64,000 nt of DNA from Bacteroidales bacterium UBA1715 (GTDB lineage Bacteria > Bacteroidota > Bacteroidia > Bacteroidales > UBA1715): the NCBI GenBank assembly GCA_002317135.1, contig DCIX01000025.1, positions 186,001 through 250,000 of the forward strand. Reading direction: 5' to 3'. The translations under genes and the position numbers were made by a program. The notes under the pieces are model-generated. The model saw only the letters and a list, made by a program, of their open reading frames with translations. It was not told the DNA's origin and ran no database searches. This document shows positions 63,637 to 64,000 of the stretch, piece by piece; positions within the stretch are counted from its first letter, which is position 1; the number at the start of each line of letters is the position of its first letter.

Positions 63637-63722
63637 TTTATCAATTTGATTGAAACATTTATACAAATTGATAAACACCCCTGTGAATTAAATTAGGATT
63701 TTCGCCAAAATTTTAATTCACA
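63637..63722 (+). promoter_or_regulatory. Two inverted repeats upstream of the gene at 63728
   Basis: First repeat: TTTATCAATTTG (63637-63648) and CAAATTGATAAA (63664-63675), 12-bp arms. Second: TGTGAATTAAA (63682-63692) and TTTAATTCACA (63712-63722), 11-bp arms ending five bases before the ATG. One may be an operator; the second may form an mRNA hairpin that limits initiation. Confidence 0.6.
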
Positions 63723-63727
63723 CATTT

Positions 63728-64000
63728 ATGAATAAATCTACACAAACAAAAGTAAAGACAAATTGGTTGAACACCATATTTGTTTTCATTCTGTCAACTA
63801 TTCTAAGTTATTCTGTTTTTGCAGGAAACACTTGGGAATTGACTGATGGTAAAATCGTTATTCCCTACAATGAATACGGTGCTGCTGGTGCATTTGGAGA
63901 AAGTGCAGAATGGCAAGCAGGAAACACAAGTATTTTACCAGAAGCAGTTATTGAAGCAACAGGAAATACGGCTTGGGTTCCTGAAGAAAACGAGTTTTTC
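63728..64000 (+). CDS. Secreted protein, N-terminal fragment (3' partial)
   Basis: The frame starts at the ATG at 63728 and is open to the window end (91 codons). A signal peptide with hydrophobic core TIFVFILSTILSYSVFAG precedes a mature part with GNTWELTDGKIVIPYNEYGAAG. The rest is outside the window, so no family can be given. It follows the AraC-type regulator by 157 bp with paired inverted repeats between. Confidence 0.65.
   Translation, partial: MNKSTQTKVKTNWLNTIFVFILSTILSYSVFAGNTWELTDGKIVIPYNEYGAAGAFGESAEWQAGNTSILPEAVIEATGNTAWVPEENEFF

Noticed and set aside
1..64000. CRISPR array or cas genes
   Set aside because: No regularly spaced repeats of 25-40 bp and no cas-like proteins were found.
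1..64000. Complete insertion sequence or prophage
   Set aside because: The only transposase-like gene is a single-copy RAYT without terminal inverted repeats; no integrase, capsid or terminase gene is visible.

Overview
The window is about 64 kb of an AT-rich Bacteroidota chromosome, most likely order Bacteroidales. This rests on promoters of the Bacteroidota type (TAnnTTTG at about -7), secreted proteins with type IX secretion C-terminal sorting domains, many lipoproteins, an AtpB with an N-terminal signal-like extension, LytS/LytT regulation and the gene families present. I cannot name a genus from sequence alone.

Layout. 1-11 kb: the end of metH, a secreted deacetylase and two envelope proteins, then an amino-acid block (aroA, a fused aroE-aroK, asd), a T9SS-type lamin-tail protein and an MscS channel. 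11-20 kb: a REP-associated tyrosine transposase, the ATP synthase genes atpB-E-F-H-A-G (beta and epsilon are not here), an ABC ATPase with ubiX, an OmpH-like protein and tadA. 19.8-21 kb is accessory: an HNH nuclease remnant, a probable small RNA with its own promoter and terminator, a lone nuclease/toxin-like gene and a truncated small ORF. 21-31 kb is housekeeping: aspS, a TolB-like propeller, an aminopeptidase P, lytS/lytT, greA, a HIT protein, a deacetylase and aroC. 31-35 kb is accessory: a small protein with a retropepsin-like protease, then a four-gene TerB / membrane coiled-coil / vWA-like lipoprotein operon preceded by a 6S-like RNA. 35-49 kb: lysA, tRNA-Pro, a 1715-residue T9SS adhesin-like protein, a secreted nuclease, a GH16 lipoprotein, and a glycosyltransferase/queH/POT transporter operon. 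49.7-58.6 kb looks like a defence island: a small protein, a type II restriction-modification pair, a DUF262/DUF1524 (GmrSD-like) gene translationally coupled to a membrane protein of unknown function, a KGSW-repeat protein, a small XRE regulator with two palindromic operators, and an archaeal-type ATPase with three tandem 15-bp repeats in its promoter. 58.9-64 kb: glnS, sufD, sufC (no sufB or sufS adjacent), a membrane-anchored AraC-type regulator and the start of a secreted protein.

Most unusual points: (1) the coupled DUF262/DUF1524 plus membrane coiled-coil pair beside a candidate controller protein; (2) the TerB/vWA/coiled-coil operon; (3) three copies of one short protein family, each next to a different accessory gene; (4) a GTAG-bounded palindrome inside the coding sequence of a RAYT transposase, with related palindromes elsewhere in the window; (5) an unassigned small RNA at about 20.04-20.16 kb. 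All functional statements rest on motifs read by eye; no database search was run.
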